Source: Ruminococcaceae bacterium UBA2719 (GTDB taxonomy: Bacteria; Bacillota; Clostridia; Oscillospirales; Acutalibacteraceae). From it: 12,034 nucleotides of DNA. The notes beneath the pieces are model-generated. The model did no database searches and was not told the DNA's origin. It worked only from the letters and a program-made list of their open reading frames with translations. The position numbers were made by a program, and so were the translations under genes. Positions 1 to 5,656 of this stretch are shown here, piece after piece (the stretch's first letter is position 1; each line of letters opens with the position of its first letter). Where the stretch lies: positions 1 through 12,034 of the forward strand of contig DEKP01000034.1 in the NCBI GenBank assembly GCA_002353935.1. Direction: 5' to 3'.

Positions 1-1
1 A

Positions 2-133
2 AACGAACTGGTCAACGAAGGTTTGCATAATAAGCTGTATCGTATGCCTCAACAGGCACGTTTGAAAGTTGCTGAAACTATAGAAAAAATCATTAACGAT
101 GGTTGCAATGGATTGATTTGCATTATTTTATAA
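2..133 (+). CDS. C-terminal 43 residues of an unrecognised protein (5' end outside window)
   Basis: An open frame enters from the left edge and ends with TAA at 131-133. The visible tail contains LVNEGLHNKLYRMPQQARLK and then a helical KVAETIEKIINDG-like stretch, ending in a hydrophobic CIIL. I do not recognise the family. It does not resemble the C-terminus of a carboxyltransferase alpha subunit or a biotinyl domain, which would be the natural partner of the downstream OadG/OadB pair. The other two forward frames hit stops early here. The downstream promoter at 211-239 suggests this gene belongs to a separate transcription unit. No GC-rich terminator hairpin is visible between 134 and 210. 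That the frame is coding is likely but rests on a short segment. Confidence 0.6.
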   Translation, partial: NELVNEGLHNKLYRMPQQARLKVAETIEKIINDGCNGLICIIL

Positions 134-210
134 AACAACAAATTATTACATTTTTTGTATAGTTAAAATTGTATAAATGAACAAATTTAAAAATACCTTC
201 ATATTTTATG

Positions 211-239
211 TTGAAATTGTGTTTAGCTTAGGCTATAAT
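211..239 (+). promoter_or_regulatory. Sigma-A-type promoter of the oadG-oadB unit
   Basis: The -35 box TTGAAA lies at 211-216 and the -10 box TATAAT at 234-239, with a 17-bp spacer. Transcription would begin near 246, leaving a leader of about 30 nt. The oadG start has a strong ribosome binding site, GGAGG at 262-266, 8 nt before the ATG. The upstream stretch from 134 to 210 is AT-rich and holds no gene. Confidence 0.75.
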
Positions 240-274
240 ATACAATGGATAAATAAGATACGGAGGCATTTTTT

Positions 275-646
275 ATGGCTGAAAAACTGACAATATCGCT
301 TACGGTATTGCTTACGGGATTTGTTGTTGTATTTACCGTGTTGCTTTTGCTTATATGCATAATCAAATTATACGGCACTATCGTGTATAAAATTCAAACA
401 AAAAAAAGCAAAGATATTGCTGAAGAAAATGCAAATGCAAAACAAGATCTATCTGCTTTTGATGCACAGCCTGCTGAAATTCAGCAAAGTTCAAGCGATG
501 AGTTAGAAGTTGTAGCGGCTATCAGCGCTGCGGTATATTCGCTCTATTCTTCCTCGAGTGTTAAGATAAAAAGCATCAGAAAACGAAAAGAAAAATCAAG
601 CGCATGGCGAAATGCCGGTATTATGGATAATACAAGAGCGTTTTGA
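275..646 (+). CDS. oadG: OadG-like gamma/delta anchor subunit of a Na+-pumping decarboxylase
   Basis: This is a 123-residue small membrane protein. It has one N-terminal transmembrane helix (about residues 8-31), then a short basic stretch. A polar, low-complexity linker follows (about 42-74), then an amphipathic AAISAAVYSLY-type helix (about 75-91) and a conserved-looking tail with IKSIRKR and W111-R-N-A-G...N-T-R-A-F. This arrangement matches the OadG family (oxaloacetate decarboxylase gamma / methylmalonyl-CoA decarboxylase delta), which anchors and assembles the decarboxylase at the membrane. The ATG start has GGAGG 8 nt upstream. The gene lies 18 nt before oadB, so the two are probably co-transcribed. 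The substrate class of the complex cannot be told from this subunit. Confidence 0.85.
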   Translation: MAEKLTISLTVLLTGFVVVFTVLLLLICIIKLYGTIVYKIQTKKSKDIAEENANAKQDLSAFDAQPAEIQQSSSDELEVVAAISAAVYSLYSSSSVKIKSIRKRKEKSSAWRNAGIMDNTRAF

Positions 647-664
647 GAAAGGCAGAGTTAATAT

Positions 665-1906
665 ATGACTATTATAAATGGATTTTTAGAAGCGCTGAAA
701 GGTCTTTATAATTCTTCGGGAATTTCAACGCTTACTTGGAAAAACTACGTTATGATTTGTATAGCGGCATTTTTAATGTATCTTGCAATCAAGAAGCAGT
801 ACGAACCGCTTTTGCTTCTTCCTATTGCTTTTGGTATGATGCTGGTTAATCTTTATCCCGCTATTATGGATCCGCCATCCACGCAGCTTATAGAATGTTC
901 GGCGTATGAAGCTGCTCATCAGGGACAGGTTATTTCATATGCCACGACAGTTATGGATGGCGTGAAATATTATAATGTTCCTACCTACGGTGGCCTTTTA
1001 TATTATTTGTATCAAGGCGTAAAGCTCGGAATTTATCCTCCTTTGATCTTCCTTGGTATCGGCGCAATGACAGACTTTGGACCGCTTATTGCAAGTCCTA
1101 AGAGTTTTATACTCGGCGCTGCGGCACAGATTGGTATATTTATAACCTTTATCGGCGCTATTTTTCTTGGTTTCACTCAGCCTCAGGCGGGTTCGATAGG
1201 CATTATTGGAGGAGCAGACGGCCCCACAGCTATTTATGTTACCAGTAAACTTTCACCGGAATTATTAGGACCGATTGCGGTTGCTGCGTATTCGTATATG
1301 GCGCTTGTGCCTATTATTCAGCCTCCTATAATGAAGCTTTTGACAACTAAAAAAGAGCGTTCGGTTGTTATGGAGCAGCTTCGTCCTGTATCAAAATTAG
1401 AAAAGATTATATTTCCGATAGTTGTTGTAATTGTTTGTGCTGTTGCGCTTCCTAGCGCTGCGCCGCTTATCGGTATGTTGATGCTTGGTAATATCTTCAA
1501 AGAAAGCGGAGTAGTTGAGCGTATTTCAAAAACTGCACAAAACGAGCTGATGAATATTATAACAATCTTTTTGGGTACTACCGTTGGAGCGACCGCTACA
1601 GGTGCAGTGTTTTTGACTCCTAAAACGTTGGGAATTATAGCGCTTGGTCTCTTTGCGTTCTGTATGGGAAGTGCATTTGGCGTTTTATTTGGTAAATTAA
1701 TGTATAAATTTACGGGTGGAAAAGTTAATCCGCTTATCGGATCTGCCGGAGTATCGGCGGTTCCTATGGCAGCAAGAGTGTCAAACAAAGTAGGACAGGA
1801 AGAAAACCCCGGCAACTTCCTTTTGATGCATGCTATGGGACCAAATGTTGCAGGAGTTATCGGTTCTGCTGTTGCAGCAGGCGTGCTTTTGAGCATACTT
1901 GGCTGA
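665..1906 (+). CDS. oadB: OadB-like Na+-translocating carboxybiotin decarboxylase beta subunit
   Basis: This is a 413-residue polytopic membrane protein of the OadB/MmdB/GcdB family. The family decarboxylates carboxybiotin delivered by the biotin carrier and couples this to Na+ export. Family hallmarks are visible: IFLGIGAMTDFGPLIASPKS (about 128-147), GSIGIIGGADGPTAIY (176-191), YSYMALVPIIQPPIMK (209-224), and NPLIGSAGVSAVPMAARVS (355-373) followed by MHAMGPNVAGVIGSA. D185 in GGADGPT should correspond to the Na+-coupling Asp203 of Klebsiella OadB. N355 and S364 keep the same 9-residue spacing as its Asn373 and Ser382. About 40 residues between the second hydrophobic segment and GGLLYYLY (roughly 68-108) look longer than in classical members. 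The ribosome binding site is modest (AAAGG at 648-652 or AGAG at 654-657). Substrate (oxaloacetate, methylmalonyl-CoA or glutaconyl-CoA) is unresolved, because no alpha or biotin-carrier subunit is in the window. Confidence 0.9.
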   Translation: MTIINGFLEALKGLYNSSGISTLTWKNYVMICIAAFLMYLAIKKQYEPLLLLPIAFGMMLVNLYPAIMDPPSTQLIECSAYEAAHQGQVISYATTVMDGVKYYNVPTYGGLLYYLYQGVKLGIYPPLIFLGIGAMTDFGPLIASPKSFILGAAAQIGIFITFIGAIFLGFTQPQAGSIGIIGGADGPTAIYVTSKLSPELLGPIAVAAYSYMALVPIIQPPIMKLLTTKKERSVVMEQLRPVSKLEKIIFPIVVVIVCAVALPSAAPLIGMLMLGNIFKESGVVERISKTAQNELMNIITIFLGTTVGATATGAVFLTPKTLGIIALGLFAFCMGSAFGVLFGKLMYKFTGGKVNPLIGSAGVSAVPMAARVSNKVGQEENPGNFLLMHAMGPNVAGVIGSAVAAGVLLSILG

Positions 1907-1945
1907 TAATGTTCTGATAATATAAAATATACAAATAATAAAGCG

Positions 1946-1984
1946 AAGGCACATAACTTACGGTAGGATAGTTATGTGCCTTTT
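1946..1984 (+). terminator. Rho-independent terminator after oadB
   Basis: A perfect 13-bp stem is formed by AAGGCACATAACT (1946-1958) and AGTTATGTGCCTT (1970-1982), with an 11-nt loop. The end of the stem runs into TTTT (1981-1984). It begins 40 nt after the oadB stop codon. The arms also end in an A-rich flank, so weak termination from the opposite strand is conceivable, but no minus-strand gene points here. Confidence 0.85.
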
Positions 1985-2024
1985 GTGATGACTTCTATTT
2001 GATTTGAGATTAATATATAAATTA

Positions 2025-2053
2025 TTAACAAAAAATAAATTTTTGAATATAAT
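2025..2053 (+). promoter_or_regulatory. Probable promoter of the aminotransferase gene
   Basis: TTAACA at 2025-2030 and TATAAT at 2048-2053 are separated by 17 bp. The predicted start is near 2060, directly at the left arm of the inverted repeat described at 2062-2099, and gives a leader of about 100 nt. A second, weaker candidate (TTGCAA 2089-2094, 17 bp, TATTAT 2112-2117) lies inside that leader and its -35 box coincides with the right arm of the repeat. Which one is used cannot be decided from sequence. Confidence 0.6.
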
Positions 2054-2061
2054 ATGATGAA

Positions 2062-2144
2062 TAATTTTGCAAGAAATCAATAAAAGTATTGCAAAATTAG
2101 TATAAAAGAGTTATTATAGTTTAGAAAAAGTTAGAATTTTGCAA
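2062..2144 (+). repeat. Three copies of AATTTTGCAA (direct, inverted, direct) in the aminotransferase leader
   Basis: Copy 1 is at 2063-2072 (+), copy 2 at 2089-2098 (reverse complement, TTGCAAAATT) and copy 3 at 2135-2144 (+). Copies 1 and 2 form an 11-bp perfect inverted repeat (TAATTTTGCAA 2062-2072 with TTGCAAAATTA 2089-2099, 16-nt loop). Copies 2 and 3 can also pair over 11 bp (2088-2098 with 2135-2145), so the two pairings exclude each other. The set sits between the predicted transcription start and the start codon. It could be a repeated protein-binding site or an RNA switch; the AT content means chance cannot be fully excluded. Confidence 0.6.
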
Positions 2145-2160
2145 TTAGTTTTGGAAGTTG

Positions 2161-3447
2161 GTGCAAAAAGTGCAATACAAAGAATATAGCACAAATCAAT
2201 TATCGCAGGAATATTCTAAGTTGATTAAAGATTTAAAAAAAATCAAAGAAAGCGGACTGCAGCTTAATATGTCGCGAGGGGTCCCTTCTGAAGAACAGCT
2301 AGGGCTATCGGTTAATATGCTTGATATTATTCATAGCAGTGTTAATTGTAAGACAAAAGATGGAATTGACTGCAGAAATTATGGCCTGCTCGATGGAATC
2401 CCCGAGTGTAAACAAATAATGGCAGATATGTTGTCTGTATCTCCGGATATGGTAATGGTTGGCGGAAACTCATCGCTGAATATGATGTTTGATACTATAT
2501 CCTGTTTTATGAACAAGCCGGTTGTTGAGGGAGAAAAGCCTTGGTGCGAAGTAAAAAACAGAAAATTTTTGTGTCCGGTACCCGGCTACGACAGACATTT
2601 TGGTATTACAGAGTATTTTGAATTTCAAATGATTCCTGTACCTATGACTGAAAACGGGCCTGATATGGATGTGGTAGAGGAACTTGTAAAAGACGCTGAT
2701 GTTAAAGGCATATGGTGTGTTCCTAAATATTCCAATCCACAGGGAATTACTTATTCTGATGAAACAGTGCGCAGATTTGCTAATCTCAAGCCCGCTGCAA
2801 AAGATTTTAGGATTATGTGGGATAATGCGTATTGTATTCATGATTTGACCGATACGCCGGATACCTTGCTTAACATTGTTGATGAATGTAAAAAAACAGG
2901 AAATATTGATTTGCCGATTTGTTTTTGCAGTACTTCAAAAATCACATTTCCGGGTTCCGGAGTGGCTGCAATTGCTGCAAGTAAAAATAACTTGAAAGTA
3001 ATAGAAGAAAAATATAAGTATCAGACAATAGGGTTTGATAAAATTAACATGTTGCGCCATGTTCGCTTCTTCAAGAATATCGAAGGAATGAAAGAACATA
3101 TGAAAAAGCACCGCGCATTATTAGAACCCCGCTTTGATTTGGTTGTTGATAAGATTGAAAAGAATCTGGTTGAGTACGGAATTATTAATTATAAAAAGCC
3201 TAACGGCGGATATTTTATCAGCGTAGATGTTTTAGAAGGTACAGCTAAACGTATCGTAGCTTTGTGTAAGGAAGCCGGAGTTATATTAACCGACGCAGGA
3301 GCGACTTACCCTTATAAATTTGATCCTAAAGACTCTAATATAAGAATAGCTCCATCATTTCCGACAATTGATGATTTGTCATCTGCTATGGATGTATTTT
3401 GCGTTTGCGCTCGCCTTGCTGCGGTAGAAAAGCTGTTGAATAAATAA
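2161..3447 (+). CDS. Subgroup-Ic aspartate aminotransferase (PLP-dependent, fold type I)
   Basis: The protein is about 428 residues (numbered here from the TTG at 2158) and resembles the aspartate aminotransferase family of Pfam PF12897, typified by Corynebacterium glutamicum AspT. Matching blocks include LNMSRGVPSEEQL (36-48), RNYGLLDGI (73-81), GGNSSLNMMFD (102-112), CPVPGYDRHFGITE (139-152), YSNPQG (191-196, with N193), WDNAYCIHDL (221-230, with D222 for the PLP ring nitrogen), STSKITFPGSG (258-268, with K261 as the expected Schiff-base lysine) and NIRIAPSFP (394-402, with R397 for the substrate carboxylate). It should interconvert aspartate/2-oxoglutarate and oxaloacetate/glutamate in the cytosol. 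Three in-frame non-ATG starts lie together: TTG 2158, GTG 2161 and GTG 2170. A TAG stop lies just upstream. The best Shine-Dalgarno, GGAAG at 2153-2157, is weak, so the start is uncertain. It has its own promoter and probably its own terminator, and so is monocistronic. Confidence 0.9.
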   Translation: MQKVQYKEYSTNQLSQEYSKLIKDLKKIKESGLQLNMSRGVPSEEQLGLSVNMLDIIHSSVNCKTKDGIDCRNYGLLDGIPECKQIMADMLSVSPDMVMVGGNSSLNMMFDTISCFMNKPVVEGEKPWCEVKNRKFLCPVPGYDRHFGITEYFEFQMIPVPMTENGPDMDVVEELVKDADVKGIWCVPKYSNPQGITYSDETVRRFANLKPAAKDFRIMWDNAYCIHDLTDTPDTLLNIVDECKKTGNIDLPICFCSTSKITFPGSGVAAIAASKNNLKVIEEKYKYQTIGFDKINMLRHVRFFKNIEGMKEHMKKHRALLEPRFDLVVDKIEKNLVEYGIINYKKPNGGYFISVDVLEGTAKRIVALCKEAGVILTDAGATYPYKFDPKDSNIRIAPSFPTIDDLSSAMDVFCVCARLAAVEKLLNK

Positions 3448-3484
3448 TTTGGTTTTTATTATAAAATATGATTTTAAAAAATTG

Positions 3485-3545
3485 GCTGTCACATTTACTG
3501 GTATTGCATTTTTATGATATAAGTTTATGTGGCAGCTTATATTTT
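3485..3545 (+). terminator. Probable terminator after the aminotransferase
   Basis: GCTGTCACAT (3485-3494) pairs with ATGTGGCAGC (3527-3536) over 10 bp, including one G-U pair, and the stem is followed by the T-rich TTATATTTTA. The loop is long (32 nt), which makes it a weaker candidate than the hairpin after oadB. Its place between a stop codon at 3447 and a new promoter at 3566 supports the call. Confidence 0.5.
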
Positions 3546-3565
3546 AATTAACACTTTTAAAACGC

Positions 3566-3594
3566 TTGACATATTTTTAGAAATAGAGTATAAT
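3566..3594 (+). promoter_or_regulatory. Consensus sigma-A promoter of the histidine operon
   Basis: TTGACA (3566-3571) and TATAAT (3589-3594) match the consensus at every position and have the optimal 17-bp spacer. Transcription should start near 3601, giving a leader of only about 46 nt to the first gene. Such a strong unregulated promoter implies that control is by repression. The leader is too short for a T-box and contains no His-rich leader peptide. Confidence 0.9.
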
Positions 3595-3602
3595 TCACCG
3601 TG

Positions 3603-3622
3603 TTATCGTATTAGCGAGATAA
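3603..3622 (+). promoter_or_regulatory. Candidate operator (dyad) just downstream of the his promoter
   Basis: TTATC (3603-3607) and GATAA (3618-3622) form a 5-bp dyad with a 10-bp centre, and a second GATAA follows at 3626-3630. The element spans about +2 to +21 of the predicted transcript, a typical position for a repressor to block initiation. The YerC/TrpR-like protein encoded immediately downstream is the natural candidate to bind it. The position is seen; the binding is inferred. Confidence 0.45.
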
Positions 3623-3646
3623 AGTGATAAAATTAAGAGGTGCTTT

Positions 3647-3946
3647 ATGAATATATGGAAAGACGAAAACACAAAAGAGCTTTGCAAAGCTTTGTTGTGT
3701 TTGAAGGATGAAAGCGATTGTATGGCTTTTTTAGAAGATTTGTGCACAATAAAAGAGATTATGGATATGTCTCAAAGATTGTCGGTTGCCAAGATGCTTA
3801 ATAAAGGAATTAGCTATGCTGAAATCAGCAAACAGACCGGAGCTTCTACTGCTACAATCAGCCGTGTAAGCAAGTGCTACGAGTATGGTGCAGGCGGATA
3901 TAAAACTGTGATCTCAAAATGTTCAGGGAGTGACAAAAATGATTGA
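3647..3946 (+). CDS. YerC/YecD-family TrpR-like regulator, probable histidine operon repressor
   Basis: This 99-residue all-helical protein belongs to the TrpR superfamily, YerC/YecD branch (B. subtilis YerC is of similar size). Helices at about 8-35 carry the expected dimerisation region, with the family-like stretch EIMDMSQRLSVAKMLNKG at 37-54. A helix-turn-helix follows at about 55-76 (ISYAEISKQTGASTATISRV). After it come CYEYGAGGY and a short basic tail. The ATG start has GAGGTG at 3637-3642. It is the first gene of the his operon and overlaps hisZ by 8 nt. Comparative genomics in Firmicutes has linked TrpR-family proteins of this type to histidine biosynthesis control. Here, autoregulation together with hisZ-hisK through the dyad at 3603-3622 is my inference. 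The effector, presumably histidine, is not visible from sequence. Confidence 0.85.
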   Translation: MNIWKDENTKELCKALLCLKDESDCMAFLEDLCTIKEIMDMSQRLSVAKMLNKGISYAEISKQTGASTATISRVSKCYEYGAGGYKTVISKCSGSDKND

Positions 3947-5039
3947 TGAAAAGCTCTTAAAAACAGAAGAAAAAGTTGTCTATGCTTTACGAGCGTTGTA
4001 TAAATCCTACGGATATTTACCGTATAAAATGAGTAAGTTTGAAGAATATGAACTTTATTCTGAGAATAAAGATTTTCTTGTTTCCGACAGATTTATAACT
4101 TTTAACGATACCTCAGGCAAACTTCTTGCTTTAAAACCCGATGTTACTCTGTCTATAATCAAAAATTTGTCGTTTGAAAAGGGTGTAAAGCAAAAGGTGT
4201 GCTACAATGAAAATGTATATCGTGTTTCGTCATTTTCAAATAATTTTAAAGAGATTATGCAGACCGGCCTTGAATGCATCGGTGATATTGATATATATGA
4301 TATCTATGAAGCGCTCTATCTTTCTGCGAAAAGCCTTGATATAATTTCAAACGATTTTGTGCTTGAAATTTCACATTTAGGTTTGCTGTCTAATTTACTT
4401 GATAGTGTTTGTGATGATAATGTTTTTAAAGATAAAGCAATATCTTTTATCTCAAAGAAAGATACACATGATTTAGAGAGTCTTTGCAAAGAGTATGAGA
4501 TTGAAGAAAATTCTATGAATAAGCTTTTAAAATTTGTCTCTATATACGGAGACAGAAATAAGGTTTTAAAAGAGTTAGAGAATTTAAGCGTTGATTTAGA
4601 TGGCTTTAATGCTTTATCAGAGTTATCGACGCTTCTTGATAATACGGAGTTTTCAGATAAAATTATATTCGATTTTTCTGTTGTAAATGATATGAATTAT
4701 TATAACGGTATTGTATTTAAAGGCTTTGTTAAAGGCGTTAGTGAAGGAATACTTTCCGGCGGACAGTATGATAAACTCTTGAATAAAATGCATAAAAAAG
4801 GTTCAGCTATTGGATTTGCTGTTTATCTTGATTTGTTGTCTGCGCTAAAAGAAAATTTGAAATCATATGATGTTGATATTTTACTGATATATGAAGAAAA
4901 ATGTTCCAAGCAACGTCTGGCAGAAGTTGTCAATGAACTTGTTTTTGACGGAATTAATGTAACAGCGCAAAAATCAATTCCCGATAAATTGCGCTATAAA
5001 AAACTTGTCAAGTTAGATGCGGAGGGCGTAATATGTTGA
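3939..5039 (+). CDS. hisZ: HisZ, regulatory subunit of ATP phosphoribosyltransferase
   Basis: This 366-residue protein is related to histidyl-tRNA synthetase and lacks its tRNA-charging role. Class II synthetase-like motifs are present in order: ALKPDVTLS (64-72, motif-2 region), CYNENVYR (88-95), MQTGLECIGDIDIYD (107-121), FDFSVVNDMNYYNGIVFKGF (244-263, where HisRS has its RGLDYY region), SGGQYDKLL (273-281) and GSAIGFAV (288-295, motif 3). A C-terminal alpha/beta segment after residue 312 looks like a reduced anticodon-binding domain. HisZ partners the short HisG, is needed for its activity and mediates histidine feedback. I chose ATG 3939 because AGGGAG (3925-3930) lies 8 nt upstream; an in-frame GTG at 3930 overlaps that site. 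It overlaps yerC by 8 nt and hisG by 7 nt, so translation is probably coupled. Confidence 0.9.
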   Translation: MIDEKLLKTEEKVVYALRALYKSYGYLPYKMSKFEEYELYSENKDFLVSDRFITFNDTSGKLLALKPDVTLSIIKNLSFEKGVKQKVCYNENVYRVSSFSNNFKEIMQTGLECIGDIDIYDIYEALYLSAKSLDIISNDFVLEISHLGLLSNLLDSVCDDNVFKDKAISFISKKDTHDLESLCKEYEIEENSMNKLLKFVSIYGDRNKVLKELENLSVDLDGFNALSELSTLLDNTEFSDKIIFDFSVVNDMNYYNGIVFKGFVKGVSEGILSGGQYDKLLNKMHKKGSAIGFAVYLDLLSALKENLKSYDVDILLIYEEKCSKQRLAEVVNELVFDGINVTAQKSIPDKLRYKKLVKLDAEGVIC

Positions 5040-5656
5040 ATATAGCGTTGCCAAAGGGCAGGCTGGGAGAAAAGGTATACGCAATGTTTGAGAGTGCCGG
5101 CTTTGAATGCCCTACAATTAAAGAGAATAACCGCAAACTTATATTTGAAAACAAAGAGCTTGATATACGTTATTTTTGGGTAAAGCCGTCTGACGTATCA
5201 ATTTATGTTGAACGCGGTGCGGCTGATATTGGAGTTGCAGGCAAAGACATTTTACTTGAATACTCACCTGATGTTTATGAGCTTTTAGATTTGAATATTG
5301 GCAAATGCAATATGTGCGTAGCGGCAAAAAAAGATTTTTATGACGATTGTACAAAAACATTGAGAGTTGCGACAAAATTTAAAAATATTGCTTCGCATTA
5401 CTATTCGTCAATAGGTCGTAATATTGATATTATCAAATTGAACGGTTCAATCGAAATAGCTCCCATTCTAAATTTGTCGGATGTTATTGTCGATATAGTT
5501 GAAACAGGAATAACGCTTAAGGAAAACAATCTTGAAGTAGTAACAAATATTTTACCAATCAGTGCACGGTTGATCGCTAATAAAGCGGCTTTTAAGTTTA
5601 ATACGGAAAAGATAGAAGAAGTAATGACAAAATTAGGGGAACAGGTGATAAAATGA
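5033..5656 (+). CDS. hisG: ATP phosphoribosyltransferase, short form (HisG-S)
   Basis: This 207-residue catalytic subunit carries out the first committed step, ATP + PRPP to phosphoribosyl-ATP. LNIALPKGRLGEK at the N-terminus, RGAADIGVAGKDIL (61-74), KLNGSIEIAP (135-144) and the PRPP-binding loop DVIVDIVETGITLKENNL (150-167, key E157, T161) are all family features. The length and the absence of the roughly 80-residue C-terminal ACT-like regulatory domain of long HisG proteins identify the short form, which works as a hetero-octamer with HisZ encoded just upstream. GGAGG at 5021-5025 is 7 nt before the ATG. The gene ends in a 4-nt ATGA overlap with hisD. Confidence 0.97.
   Translation: MLNIALPKGRLGEKVYAMFESAGFECPTIKENNRKLIFENKELDIRYFWVKPSDVSIYVERGAADIGVAGKDILLEYSPDVYELLDLNIGKCNMCVAAKKDFYDDCTKTLRVATKFKNIASHYYSSIGRNIDIIKLNGSIEIAPILNLSDVIVDIVETGITLKENNLEVVTNILPISARLIANKAAFKFNTEKIEEVMTKLGEQVIK

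Noticed and set aside
134..210. Terminator for the upstream gene
   Set aside because: The region holds only short AT-only inverted matches (for example TACA/TGTA around 146-160) with no stable stem, so I do not call one.
1318..1896. Long minus-strand open frame (192 codons) opposite oadB
   Set aside because: It lies wholly antisense to highly conserved OadB motifs, lacks a convincing ribosome binding site and has a composition dictated by the plus-strand codons (Pro/Thr/Ile rich).
3595..3646. Histidine T-box or attenuator leader peptide upstream of the his operon
   Set aside because: Only about 46 nt separate the predicted transcription start from the first ATG. No run of His codons, no T-box core sequence and no terminator hairpin is present there.
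3930..3938. GTG start for hisZ, three residues longer
   Set aside because: The GTG overlaps the AGGGAG ribosome binding site, which is ideally spaced (8 nt) for the ATG at 3939.
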